Assembly (NCBI GenBank): GCA_035656335.1
Contig: DASRSS010000314.1
Location: 1 to 19,040, forward strand
Origin: DASRSS01 sp035656335
GTDB taxonomy: Bacteria > Actinomycetota > Actinomycetes > Mycobacteriales > Jatrophihabitantaceae
DNA length: 19,040 nt
Reading direction: 5' to 3'
The stretch's first letter is position 1, and each line of letters starts with the position of its first letter. Below, one piece after another: positions 13,577 to 19,040 of this stretch. Below the pieces are notes generated by a model. The model was not told the DNA's origin. It saw nothing but the letters and a program-made list of their open reading frames with translations, and did not search any database. The position numbers and the translations under genes are program-made.

Positions 13577-14364
13577 CAATGGCTCCCCGCCCTCGCGTAC
13601 TCGAGGCTGATGCTGCCACGGTAGGCGGGCAACCGCAGATCGGTTTGTGACTCGGTCGTGTAGCCGAGGCCGTAGTAAGCGGCGGCCTGCTGGAATAGCC
13701 GCACGCCGGGCGACGCGTCCAGCGCGCGCAGCATGGCGCCGTACGGCCCGATCGCGGCGACGCGGAACGGCGGCGAGTACACGTCCCCGTTGAGCAGCAG
13801 CGTGTTCCCCACGCAGCGCACGGCGCTGGTCGCGATGACCCGCTGGCCGGCGATCGTCATCGCCTCCGCGCCGCCGGCCCACAGCGCGTTGACCACCGCC
13901 TGCAGGTCGGACTGGTGCACCACCAGCTGGTTCGGGTCGACGTCGGAGTCGGGTGTGCCGTCCGCGGCGGTCGCGTCGGCGTTGGCATCGTTGAGGATCA
14001 CGACGATCCCGGGACCGTGCACCGGGGTGAGGCCGCCCGGCGTGAGCAGCGGCTGCGCCGACCGTTGCGCGGCCGCCACGCGCGAGTCGCCGGCGCCGGC
14101 CAGGGACGCGGCCGCGGCCACCTGCCGCTGCAGGCTGTTGACCTGGGACTCGGCGCGCTTGACCTGACCCTCGGCCGACGTGACCAGGTCGGCCAGGTTC
14201 GCGGTGCCCGGCGCACGCAGGTTCGTGCCCCGCGAATCGTGCGCGCTCGTGGCGAAGCCGAAGCCCGCGAGCAGGAAGACCACGGGCACCAGCACGCCCC
14301 AGACGGAGCGCGGACGACCGCTCGTCCCGCGCCGGGCAAGCCGCCCGATCGCTGTCGCACGCAC
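13576..14364 (-). CDS. DUF881-family membrane-anchored protein
   Basis: A 262-aa protein. After a basic start (RATAIGRLARRGTSGRPRS) comes a membrane or signal-anchor helix (about residues 21-39, VWGVLVPVVFLLAGFGFAT). An extracytoplasmic coiled-coil follows (about 58-92, LADLVTSAEGQVKRAESQVN and on), and then the DUF881 core with GPGIVVILNDA, LVVHQSDLQAVVNALWAGGA, EAMTIAGQRV and VAAIGPYGAML. The family is related to YlxW/YlxX of Firmicutes division operons; its function is unknown, though its location beside crgA suggests a link with division or wall synthesis. GTG 14364 follows AGGGGGA at 6 nt. It is the first gene of the four-gene coupled operon. Confidence 0.92.
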   Translation of the reverse strand: MRATAIGRLARRGTSGRPRSVWGVLVPVVFLLAGFGFATSAHDSRGTNLRAPGTANLADLVTSAEGQVKRAESQVNSLQRQVAAAASLAGAGDSRVAAAQRSAQPLLTPGGLTPVHGPGIVVILNDANADATAADGTPDSDVDPNQLVVHQSDLQAVVNALWAGGAEAMTIAGQRVIATSAVRCVGNTLLLNGDVYSPPFRVAAIGPYGAMLRALDASPGVRLFQQAAAYYGLGYTTESQTDLRLPAYRGSISLEYARAGSH

Positions 14365-14395
14365 GCGCGTTCCCCCTCATCCGGCGCCGTTGACT

Positions 14396-14425
14396 ACGCT
14401 AGCCGGTGTGTCCGCCAGCTGTCGG
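14396..14425 (-). promoter_or_regulatory. Candidate promoter of the DUF881-sortase-pabA operon
   Basis: On the minus strand CCGACA (14425-14420) and TAGCGT (14401-14396) are separated by 18 bp, matching TTGACA at four positions and TATAAT at three. Transcription would start at about 14390, 26 nt before the GTG. The 121-bp divergent gap must also hold the crgA promoter; I could not assign one, although a lone TTGACT (14390-14395) faces crgA. Confidence 0.3.
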
Positions 14426-14485
14426 GCACCTGCCGCGGAATGCCGCACGCTGACGTATCGATGCTGGAGAACCTGGAGAACCACG

Positions 14486-14761
14486 GTGCCCAAGTCCAAG
14501 GTTCGCAAGAAGACCGACGCCCCGCTGCGGTCCGAAGCGCTGCACACCTCCGCGCGGCAACTCGCCCCGAGCCCCACGTGGTACCCGATCGTGATGGGCG
14601 TCGTGCTGTTGCTCGGCCTGGCCTACCTGGTCGTCTACTACCTCACCAGCAGCGGCACGTCCCCGCACATCGGATTCATGGCCAGCCTGGGCGGCTGGAA
14701 CTTCGCGGTCGGCTTCGGGGTCATGCTGGTCGGCCTGATCATGGCCGTCCGCTGGCGCTGA
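14486..14761 (+). CDS. crgA: Cell division protein CrgA
   Basis: A 91-aa protein with the CrgA plan. A basic cytoplasmic head begins PKSKVRKK, followed by SPTWYPIVMGVVLLLGLAYL (first membrane helix, about 30-53), a short external loop containing SGTSPHIGFMASLGGWN, and a second helix (about 70-87) ending GLIMAVRWR. CrgA is known to interact with FtsZ, FtsI/PBPs and FtsQ at the actinobacterial septum and to coordinate growth and division. GTG 14486 follows GGAGAA at 5 nt; the frame extends far upstream only because of shadow coding opposite DUF881. It is divergent from the DUF881 operon and upstream of the PH-domain gene. The 71 bp between crgA and that gene carry DnaA-box-like sites. Confidence 0.96.
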   Translation: MPKSKVRKKTDAPLRSEALHTSARQLAPSPTWYPIVMGVVLLLGLAYLVVYYLTSSGTSPHIGFMASLGGWNFAVGFGVMLVGLIMAVRWR

Positions 14762-14765
14762 ACGC

Positions 14766-14840
14766 GGATCCACAACGTTGTCCACGGCTGTGATTACACG
14801 GCTGTAACTCATCCCCAGCTGGGGACAAGCCTGTGGATAA
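14766..14840. promoter_or_regulatory. Cluster of DnaA-box-like sequences
   Basis: Five 9-mers within 75 bp resemble the DnaA box TTATCCACA / TTGTCCACA. They are GGATCCACA (14766-14774, +, 7/9), TTGTCCACG (14778-14786, +, 8/9), TCATCCCCA (14809-14817, +, 7/9), TTGTCCCCA (14828-14820, -, 8/9) and TTATCCACA (14840-14832, -, perfect). A 12-bp perfect palindrome CCCCAGCTGGGG (14813-14824) lies between the two inner ones. The perfect box covers the GTG start (14833-14835) of the PH-domain gene. The density in a 71-bp intergenic gap is hard to explain by chance. It may titrate DnaA, regulate the flanking genes, or act with the nearby origin. Confidence 0.6.
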
Positions 14841-15276
14841 CTTCGCCGAGAACCCCGTCGCGGGCCGGGTTCCGCGCGCCGTGTTCGGTCCCGATCCGCG
14901 GCTGACGGCGCTGACAGTTGCCCTCGCGGTGATCGCCGCCGCGCTCGCCGCGGTCAGCACCGACCGGTCGGGGACGGTGCTGCTCGCCCTCGCCGCGCTC
15001 GTGCTCGCCTGCTACGCCGCCGCGGACCTGCTCTGGCGCCCGCGCCTGACCGTCGACGCGGCCGGACTGCGCGTGCGCGGACCGGGTGCCTCGGCCGTCC
15101 TCGCCTGGACGGACGTCGAGGCGGTCCGGGCGGACGTCCGGATGCGGCACGGACTGCGCTCGGTCGCGCTGGAGATCGACGCCGGCGACCGGCTGCTGGT
15201 GCTCAGCCGCCGCGTGCTCGGCACCGATCCCGAGCAGGCCGCCGAGATCGTCCGCGCCTTCGACCCCCGCGGCTAG
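14833..15276 (+). CDS. PH-domain-containing membrane protein
   Basis: A 147-aa protein with two membrane helices (about residues 23-41 and 46-66; ALTVALAVIAAALAAVS and VLLALAALVLACYAAADLLW). A bacterial PH-like domain follows: PRLTVDAAGLRVRG, LAWTDVEAVRADVRMRHGLR, SVALEIDAGDRLLVLSRRVL and the closing helix PEQAAEIVRAF. This matches the small protein next to crgA and ppiA in other actinobacteria (Rv0010c in M. tuberculosis is at that position). No function is established. GTG 14833 lies inside a perfect DnaA box; GGGG 8-12 nt upstream could serve as ribosome site. DnaA bound there would block initiation of translation-competent transcripts only if the promoter lies nearby, which I cannot see. 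The stop is followed at once by the palindromic element. Confidence 0.85.
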   Translation: MDNFAENPVAGRVPRAVFGPDPRLTALTVALAVIAAALAAVSTDRSGTVLLALAALVLACYAAADLLWRPRLTVDAAGLRVRGPGASAVLAWTDVEAVRADVRMRHGLRSVALEIDAGDRLLVLSRRVLGTDPEQAAEIVRAFDPRG

Positions 15277-15281
15277 TCCCG

Positions 15282-15338
15282 CTTTCCACCTTTCAGCGGC
15301 GTGATTGGGCCCCAAAAATCCCGCTGAAAGGTGGAAAG
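15282..15338. repeat. Palindromic element, copy 1 (intergenic)
   Basis: Perfect 18-bp inverted repeat: CTTTCCACCTTTCAGCGG (15282-15299) and its complement CCGCTGAAAGGTGGAAAG (15321-15338), around a 21-nt centre. The centre holds an inner hairpin TTGGG-C-CCCAA (15305-15315). The 78-bp gap between the convergent PH-domain and rhomboid genes is almost filled by it. No T-run follows either arm, so if it terminates transcription it does so as a bidirectional hairpin without a U-tract. The same arms recur at 18153-18213 in the same orientation. Confidence 0.95.
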
Positions 15339-15354
15339 GCGAGTTGGGCGCGCC

Positions 15355-16230
15355 TCAGAGGGACGCGCCGCCGGTGCCCGTCCGGACGGCGATCACCAGC
15401 GCGATCAGTGCCAGCACCCCGCCGAGCCCGAGCGCCTGGACGCGGCTGGGTATCCGTCCGCGGTGCGATGGCAGCCCGGCGATGGACAGCGCGGCGAGGG
15501 CCCCGGTGACGAAGCCGCCGACGTGGCCGAGCTTGGAAATGTCGTGCACCGAGAACGTGAACACGAAGTTGAGCACGATGACGCCGACCAGCCACTGCGC
15601 GTCCAGACCGAGCCGGCGGACCATCACCAGGCACGCGGCGAACAGTCCGAAGATCGCGCCCGACGCGCCCACCACCGGCTGGTCCGGGCTGCCGAACGCG
15701 TAGATCGCGGCCGACCCGCCGAGCGCGGACAGCACGTACACGGTGACCATCCGCCAGGTCCCGAGCAGCCGCTCCAGGCTCGGCCCGACGATCGCGAGCG
15801 CCACCATGTTCGCGCCGATGTGCAACAGGCTGACGTGCAGGAACGACGACGTGATCAGCCGGTAGTACTCGTCCTGCTGATAGACCTGCACCGGCTGCAG
15901 CTGCCAGTCCAGGAACAGCCGCGAGGTGTGCGGGTCGTCCAGGCCGCCGGACGATTTCGCCGCCGTGATCAGGTAGACCGCGACGTTCAACGCCACCAGC
16001 GTGCTGGTCACGTACGGGTGCGAATCCCGCAGCCGCGCGCCGATCGAGTTGCGTTGCCGCGGGATCGCCCGGCGGGCCAGCGCCGCGTCGTCCGGGCAGT
16101 GGAATCCGACCGGCGCCTCGCGCATGCAGTCCGGGCAGATCGGACGGTCACACCGGGTGCAGCGGACCAGCGCCTCCCTGTTCGGGTGGCGGTAACAGTG
16201 CGCGCTGAGCGCGCTATCCGGCTGGCTCAA
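15355..16230 (-). CDS. Rhomboid-family intramembrane serine protease with N-terminal zinc-finger
   Basis: A 291-aa protein. Residues 12-45 hold a B-box-like zinc-binding head (Cys12, His15, Cys24, Cys27, Cys32, Cys35, His44, Cys45). A rhomboid domain with six to seven helices follows. Key sites are HIGAN (His137, Asn141, oxyanion hole), GASGAIFG with nucleophile Ser190, and GHVGGF with His236. It cleaves membrane protein helices; the substrate is unknown. The start is TTG 16230: in this frame a TGA lies only five codons upstream, and any later ATG would remove the zinc-finger. It therefore overlaps the end of ppiA by 17 bp, suggesting coupling. Convergent with the PH-domain gene across palindromic element copy 1. 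Confidence 0.93.
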   Translation of the reverse strand: MSQPDSALSAHCYRHPNREALVRCTRCDRPICPDCMREAPVGFHCPDDAALARRAIPRQRNSIGARLRDSHPYVTSTLVALNVAVYLITAAKSSGGLDDPHTSRLFLDWQLQPVQVYQQDEYYRLITSSFLHVSLLHIGANMVALAIVGPSLERLLGTWRMVTVYVLSALGGSAAIYAFGSPDQPVVGASGAIFGLFAACLVMVRRLGLDAQWLVGVIVLNFVFTFSVHDISKLGHVGGFVTGALAALSIAGLPSHRGRIPSRVQALGLGGVLALIALVIAVRTGTGGASL

Positions 16231-16741
16231 TCGACACCGAGTTGATCACGACGTCCTCGGTCGGACGGTCGTTGCGACCGGTCGCGGTCGTGGCGATCGC
16301 GTCGACCACCTTGCGGCTGTCCGCGTCCGCAACCTCGCCGAAGATGCTGTGCCGACGGTTCAGGTGCGGCGTCGGGCCGACGGTGATGAAGAACTGCGAG
16401 CCGTTCGTGTTCGGCCCCGCGTTGGCCATCGCCAGCAGGTACGGACGGTCGAAGGACAGCTCCGGGTGGAACTCGTCGCCGAACTGGTAGCCGGGGCCGC
16501 CGAAGCCCTGCCCGAGCGGGTCGCCGCCCTGGATCATGAAGCCGGCGATCACCCGGTGGAAGATCGTGCCGTCGTACAGCGGCGCCGTGGTCTTCTCGCC
16601 GGTGCCGGGGTGCTTCCACTCCTTGCTTCCCTCGGCGAGTTCGACGAAGTTGCGCACCGTCTTGGGTGCGTGGTTGCCGAACAGGTTCAGGCGGATGTCG
16701 CCCTTGTTCGTGTGCAGGACGGCGACCTGGGTGGCGGACAC
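16214..16741 (-). CDS. ppiA: Cyclophilin-type peptidyl-prolyl cis-trans isomerase
   Basis: A 175-aa cytosolic cyclophilin. The core motifs are GTIFHRVIAGFMIQGGDPLG (catalytic Arg63, Gln71), FGDEFHPELSFDRPYLLAMA, NAGPNTNGSQFFIT and TPHLNRRHSIFGEV; the Trp that gives cyclosporin sensitivity in human CypA is His here, as in most bacterial forms. It isomerises Xaa-Pro bonds in protein folding. The GTG start follows GGGAG at 7 nt. Its stop lies inside the rhomboid gene. Its position between the rhomboid gene and crgA is conserved in actinobacteria near oriC. 48 bp separate it from the lipoprotein gene upstream on the same strand; no terminator is visible there. Confidence 0.96.
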   Translation of the reverse strand: MSATQVAVLHTNKGDIRLNLFGNHAPKTVRNFVELAEGSKEWKHPGTGEKTTAPLYDGTIFHRVIAGFMIQGGDPLGQGFGGPGYQFGDEFHPELSFDRPYLLAMANAGPNTNGSQFFITVGPTPHLNRRHSIFGEVADADSRKVVDAIATTATGRNDRPTEDVVINSVSIEPAG

Positions 16742-16789
16742 GGCAGAACTCCCGGGGCTGGTGGATGTGACCGTCCCATCCTGCCATTC

Positions 16790-17428
16790 CTAGATGCGGC
16801 GGGCGATCGCCTTGGCCAGCAGCAGCGCGCTGAGCGAGGTGTCCGAGCGCTGGGTGTGCACGACAACCATCAGCTTGCCCTTGGCGAACACGCAGGCCCA
16901 GTCGCGCCGGCCGTCCGGCCCAAAGAACTTGGTGCGGTACAGGACCGCGTCCACGCCCGTGAGGATCGACGGCTTGCCGGTGGCCTGGGTGCCGGTTCTG
17001 GTCGCGGTGAGCACCATCGCGTTATGCGCGTCCAGCACGGTGGGGAACCTGCGCGGGACGATGTCCGCGACCGCCTCGAACGGCGGCGCGTAGAAGTAGA
17101 AGCGGCAGCCGACCGGCTTGAGCTTGGTGAGCACCGTGGTGCGGTAGACGTGATCTCCCTCGATGTCCGCGACGTTGACCTTCGGGTTCTCGTCCGGCGT
17201 GGACGCGATGTACGGGCAACGACGGTCGACCTCGCCGGCGGGCAGCCGCGAGCCGGGCGGCTGGGGCTTCACCGTCCGCGCCGGGCGGGGCACGAACGTC
17301 GGTGCCTGGGTGATCACCTGGGTCGCTGTGTGCGTGACGTCGGACGGCCCGGGCGGGCTGGTCGACGCGGTGCAGCCGGTCAGCAGTACGCCGGCGGCTG
17401 CAGTCAGCAGGACCCACCGGATGCGCAT
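16790..17428 (-). CDS. Putative lipoprotein, DUF2020-like
   Basis: A 212-aa exported lipoprotein. The signal peptide RIRWVLLTAAAGVLLTGC ends in a lipobox with Cys19 as the lipidated residue. A Pro/Thr-rich linker (about 20-63) follows, then a globular domain. RRCPYIASTPDENPKVNVAD, VGCRFYFYAPPFEAVADIVP and RDWACVFAKGKLMVVVHTQR form the recognisable core, with three Cys (RCPY, VGCR, WACV) outside the lipobox. The layout resembles DUF2020 lipoproteins of actinobacteria, assigned by eye and not certain. ATG 17428 has GGTGA 6 nt upstream; the in-frame GTG at 17437 is the alternative, placing it 4 bp after the gatD stop. Either way it is probably cotranscribed with murT-gatD. Function unknown. Confidence 0.82.
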   Translation of the reverse strand: MRIRWVLLTAAAGVLLTGCTASTSPPGPSDVTHTATQVITQAPTFVPRPARTVKPQPPGSRLPAGEVDRRCPYIASTPDENPKVNVADIEGDHVYRTTVLTKLKPVGCRFYFYAPPFEAVADIVPRRFPTVLDAHNAMVLTATRTGTQATGKPSILTGVDAVLYRTKFFGPDGRRDWACVFAKGKLMVVVHTQRSDTSLSALLLAKAIARRI

Positions 17429-17441
17429 GGGGTTCACCGTG

Positions 17442-18149
17442 TCATCGCGGACGCGCCGCCGCGACTCGAGCGGCCTGCTCCGGCAGGGAGTCGTCCAGCG
17501 GCTCGAGGTCGGTGCTCTCGCCCCGGCGCGCCAGCGCGCGGCGGAGCAGCTCGTCGGCGAAGCGTGGGCTCTTCGCGAGCACGGGGCCGTGCAGGTAGGT
17601 GCCGATCACGTTGTCGCGCACCGCGCCCTCGGTGCGGTCGCGTCCGTTGTTGCCGCGGCCGGGTGCCGTCGTGCCCAGCGGACGCACGCCCGAGCCCAGT
17701 TCGGTCAGCCCGCTGTGGTTCTCGTAGCCGACCAGCATCCCGCTGTGCTCGGTCTGCACCGTGTTGTTGCCGATCAGCCGCTCCGCCTGGCCCCGCGTGA
17801 CGACGTCCAGCACGCCGGTGCCCTCGATGCGCCGGCCGTCATGGGTGACGAACTCGTGGCCGAGCATCTGGTACGTGCCGCAGATCGCGAGCATGACCAC
17901 GCCGTCGTCGGCCATGGCGCGCAGGTCCGTAGCGCGCGCCGCGAAGTCCGCGCCGATCTCGCCCTGGGCCGCGTCCTGGCCGCCGCCGCCGAGCAGGATG
18001 TCGGCGTCGGTCGGCAGCGTGTCACCGACGCTGACCGGCACAACCTCCACCGGCAGGCCCCGCCACTGCAACCGCCGGCGCAGCACCAGGACATTGCCGG
18101 TGTCCCCGTAGATGTTCATCTCCCGCGGATACAGGTGCACCAGTTTCAT
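17442..18149 (-). CDS. gatD: Lipid II isoglutaminyl synthase, glutaminase subunit GatD
   Basis: A 235-aa CobB/CobQ-like glutamine amidotransferase. It begins KLVHLYPREMNIYGDTGNVL, typical of GatD. The nucleophile is Cys90 in MLAICGTYQMLGHEF, a substrate-site Arg lies near 124, and the catalytic His187 is in GTYLHGPVLAKSP. With MurT it converts D-Glu of the lipid II stem peptide to D-isoglutamine, using glutamine-derived ammonia, at the cytosolic membrane face. The ATG overlaps the murT stop as TGATG. Its ribosome site, GGTGGAAAG, lies in the 3' arm of palindromic element copy 2, so it may be masked in a hairpin. The frame runs open to 18230 through the repeat, but only ATG 18149 gives the conserved N-terminus. 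Confidence 0.95.
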   Translation of the reverse strand: MKLVHLYPREMNIYGDTGNVLVLRRRLQWRGLPVEVVPVSVGDTLPTDADILLGGGGQDAAQGEIGADFAARATDLRAMADDGVVMLAICGTYQMLGHEFVTHDGRRIEGTGVLDVVTRGQAERLIGNNTVQTEHSGMLVGYENHSGLTELGSGVRPLGTTAPGRGNNGRDRTEGAVRDNVIGTYLHGPVLAKSPRFADELLRRALARRGESTDLEPLDDSLPEQAARVAAARPR

Positions 18150-19040
18150 CAGCGCTTTCCACCTTTCAGCGGCGCGGAATCGGGCCGAAAATCCCGCTGA
18201 AAGGTGGAAAGCGAGGCGTGCAGCGACCACATCGCGGTGTAGGTGCTGAAGACGATCACGCTCGCGTCCGGCGGGACGGCGTTGATCGCCTCATGCACCG
18301 CCTTGTCCAGATCGGGTTCGACGTGCTCGACACCGATGTCGTCGTAGCGCAGCCGGACGGCCATGTCCGCGGCTCGCGTGCCGGCGGTGCTGATCCGTGT
18401 CGCGATGCCGGCCAGTCCGGTGAAGTCGACGTCCCACAGCCACGACACGTCCCGCCCGTCCGCGTAGTCGTCGTTGATCGCGATGACGATCGCGGCGGGC
18501 GGTTGGGCGCGATCGACGGTGCGCAGGCTCTGCCGGAAGCCCGCCGGGTTCTTCACCAGCTGCAGGGTCAACCGCCGTCCATCGATCGCGAACGACTCGC
18601 CGCGGCCGAAGGCGGGACGGACCAGCTCGAGGCCGGTCGCGATCCGGTCCGCGTCCACCCCGAACGTGGCCGCGAGCGCCGCCGCGCCGGCCGCGTTCTG
18701 CGCGTTGTGCGCACCCTCGGCCTTCAGCACGACCGCGAGCTCGTCCGCCCCGATGCGGTACCGCGTGCGCGGTTCGGTCGCGGACGGGAGCTCGAGCAGC
18801 TCGACGGACGCGTCCTTGTCGGAGACGAACACCGGTCCGCCGTAGAGCTCCTCGTCGTTGGGGAACAGCTCGCGCAGGCCGGGCCGCACCCCGTAGTAGC
18901 TGACCGCGGCCCGGGTCCGCCCGGCGAGCGCCGCGATCCGCTCGTCGTCGCGGTTGAGCACCACGTGCCCGGTGGTCGCCGCGGCCACCTTGCCGAGCAG
19001 CCGGGCGGTGGTGTCGATCTCGCCGAACCGGTCGAGCTGG
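18149..19040 (-). CDS. murT: Lipid II isoglutaminyl synthase subunit MurT (5' end beyond the window)
   Basis: The C-terminal 296 residues of MurT; the frame is open to the window edge. Seen are the Mur-ligase central domain end (GHVVLNRDDERIAAL, GAHNAQNAAGAAALAATFGV) and the DUF1727 domain (LVKNPAGFRQSLRT, AINDDYADGRDVSWLWDVDF). The ATPase/ligase activates the stem-peptide glutamate and GatD supplies ammonia. Two things are odd. First, there is no cysteine at all in the visible part, whereas Staphylococcus and Streptococcus MurT have a four-Cys zinc ribbon in this region. Second, the protein's last 21 residues, from Ser through the terminal Arg just before the TGA, are encoded by a palindromic element that also occurs in an intergenic gap 2.9 kb away. 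The normal family C-terminus seems to end at about TYTAMWSLHA. Confidence 0.93.
   Translation of the reverse strand, partial: QLDRFGEIDTTARLLGKVAAATTGHVVLNRDDERIAALAGRTRAAVSYYGVRPGLRELFPNDEELYGGPVFVSDKDASVELLELPSATEPRTRYRIGADELAVVLKAEGAHNAQNAAGAAALAATFGVDADRIATGLELVRPAFGRGESFAIDGRRLTLQLVKNPAGFRQSLRTVDRAQPPAAIVIAINDDYADGRDVSWLWDVDFTGLAGIATRISTAGTRAADMAVRLRYDDIGVEHVEPDLDKAVHEAINAVPPDASVIVFSTYTAMWSLHASLSTFQRDFRPDSAPLKGGKR
18153..18213. repeat. Palindromic element, copy 2 (in frame in murT, carries gatD ribosome site)
   Basis: Perfect 20-bp inverted repeat: CGCTTTCCACCTTTCAGCGG (18153-18172) and its complement (18194-18213), with a 21-nt centre as in copy 1. The first four and last six centre bases agree with copy 1 except one. 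The inner hairpin is TCGG-G-CCGA (18180-18188). It fills 21 codons at the end of murT and stops 2 bp before the gatD ATG codon's TGA overlap. In the murT-gatD mRNA it folds into one long hairpin whose 3' arm contains the gatD Shine-Dalgarno. Confidence 0.95.

Noticed and set aside
12635..14380. One 581-aa minus-strand reading frame covering both the DUF881 and sortase genes, suggesting a fusion.
   Set aside because: Its first half is an Arg/Gly/Ala-rich shadow of DUF881, which is in another frame with a good Shine-Dalgarno. The sortase starts properly at ATG 13576 within the TGATG overlap.
14813..14824. CCCCAGCTGGGG as the terminator of crgA.
   Set aside because: It is a palindrome without a loop or T-run and is better explained as part of the DnaA-box cluster.
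15282..15338. Standard Rho-independent terminator.
   Set aside because: No T-run follows either arm, the loop is long, and the same sequence occurs inside an operon at 18153-18213 where it cannot simply stop transcription. A U-less hairpin terminator role for copy 1 remains possible.
15282..18213. CRISPR array or attachment sites because of repeated 18-mers.
   Set aside because: There are only two repeat units 2.9 kb apart with ordinary conserved genes between them; no cas genes, integrase or tRNA is present.
18149..18230. An N-terminal extension of GatD reading through the palindromic element.
   Set aside because: GatD family proteins start at KLVHLYP, the TGATG overlap and ribosome site fit ATG 18149, and the extension is just the repeat read in another frame.
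1..19040. Defence system, toxin-antitoxin pair, prophage, insertion sequence or biosynthetic cluster.
   Set aside because: No gene on either strand shows the corresponding motifs, and base composition and codon use look uniform apart from the palindromic elements.

Overview
The window is very GC-rich (about 70%), almost fully coding, with many GTG starts and short or absent intergenic gaps. Together with CrgA, a class E sortase, a DUF881 protein, a TipAL-type MerR regulator and an adenylylatable-type PII protein, this points to a high-GC actinobacterium; the genus cannot be fixed from the sequence. The order rhomboid/PpiA - PH-domain protein - CrgA - DUF881 - sortase - PabA/TrpG matches the origin-proximal block known from Mycobacterium and Streptomyces (ppiA, crgA, trpG next to the pknB cluster), so the right half probably lies within some tens of kb of oriC. 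oriC itself is not in the window.

Left half (1-11.8 kb), metabolic and accessory genes: the 5' end of an MFS transporter (-), an HSL-type alpha/beta hydrolase (+), the nitrogen pair amtB-glnK (-) with a likely GlnR operator, a hotdog thioesterase (+), a LysE-type exporter (-), a SnoaL-like protein (-), a UbiA-family prenyltransferase (-), a helical protein of unknown function (-), a sugar-porter MFS (+), a DUF4262 protein (-), a calcineurin-like phosphoesterase (-), a TipA-type thiopeptide-responsive regulator (-) with a recognisable tipA-like promoter, a nitroreductase (+) and a glutathionyl-hydroquinone-reductase-like enzyme (-).

Right half (11.8-19 kb), cell envelope and division: DUF881 - sortase E - 53-aa membrane protein - PabA/TrpG form a minus-strand operon in which every junction is a stop/start overlap (TGATG, TGATG, ATGA). 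Divergent from it run crgA and a PH-domain gene, separated by a tight cluster of DnaA-box-like sequences, one of which overlaps the PH gene's start codon. A second minus-strand run is murT (cut by the window end) - gatD - lipoprotein - ppiA - rhomboid. MurT-GatD amidates lipid II, CrgA acts at the divisome, and the sortase acts at the outer membrane face.

The most unusual signal is a palindromic element present twice (15282-15338 and 18153-18213). It has perfect 18- and 20-bp arms and a 21-nt centre, with an inner hairpin whose sequence differs between copies but still pairs. One copy fills a convergent intergenic gap. The other lies in frame in the 3' end of murT, encodes its last 21 residues and supplies the ribosome binding site of gatD, which it may mask until MurT is translated. 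No prophage, insertion sequence, CRISPR array, tRNA or rRNA was seen, and no gene-free stretch exceeds 300 bases.
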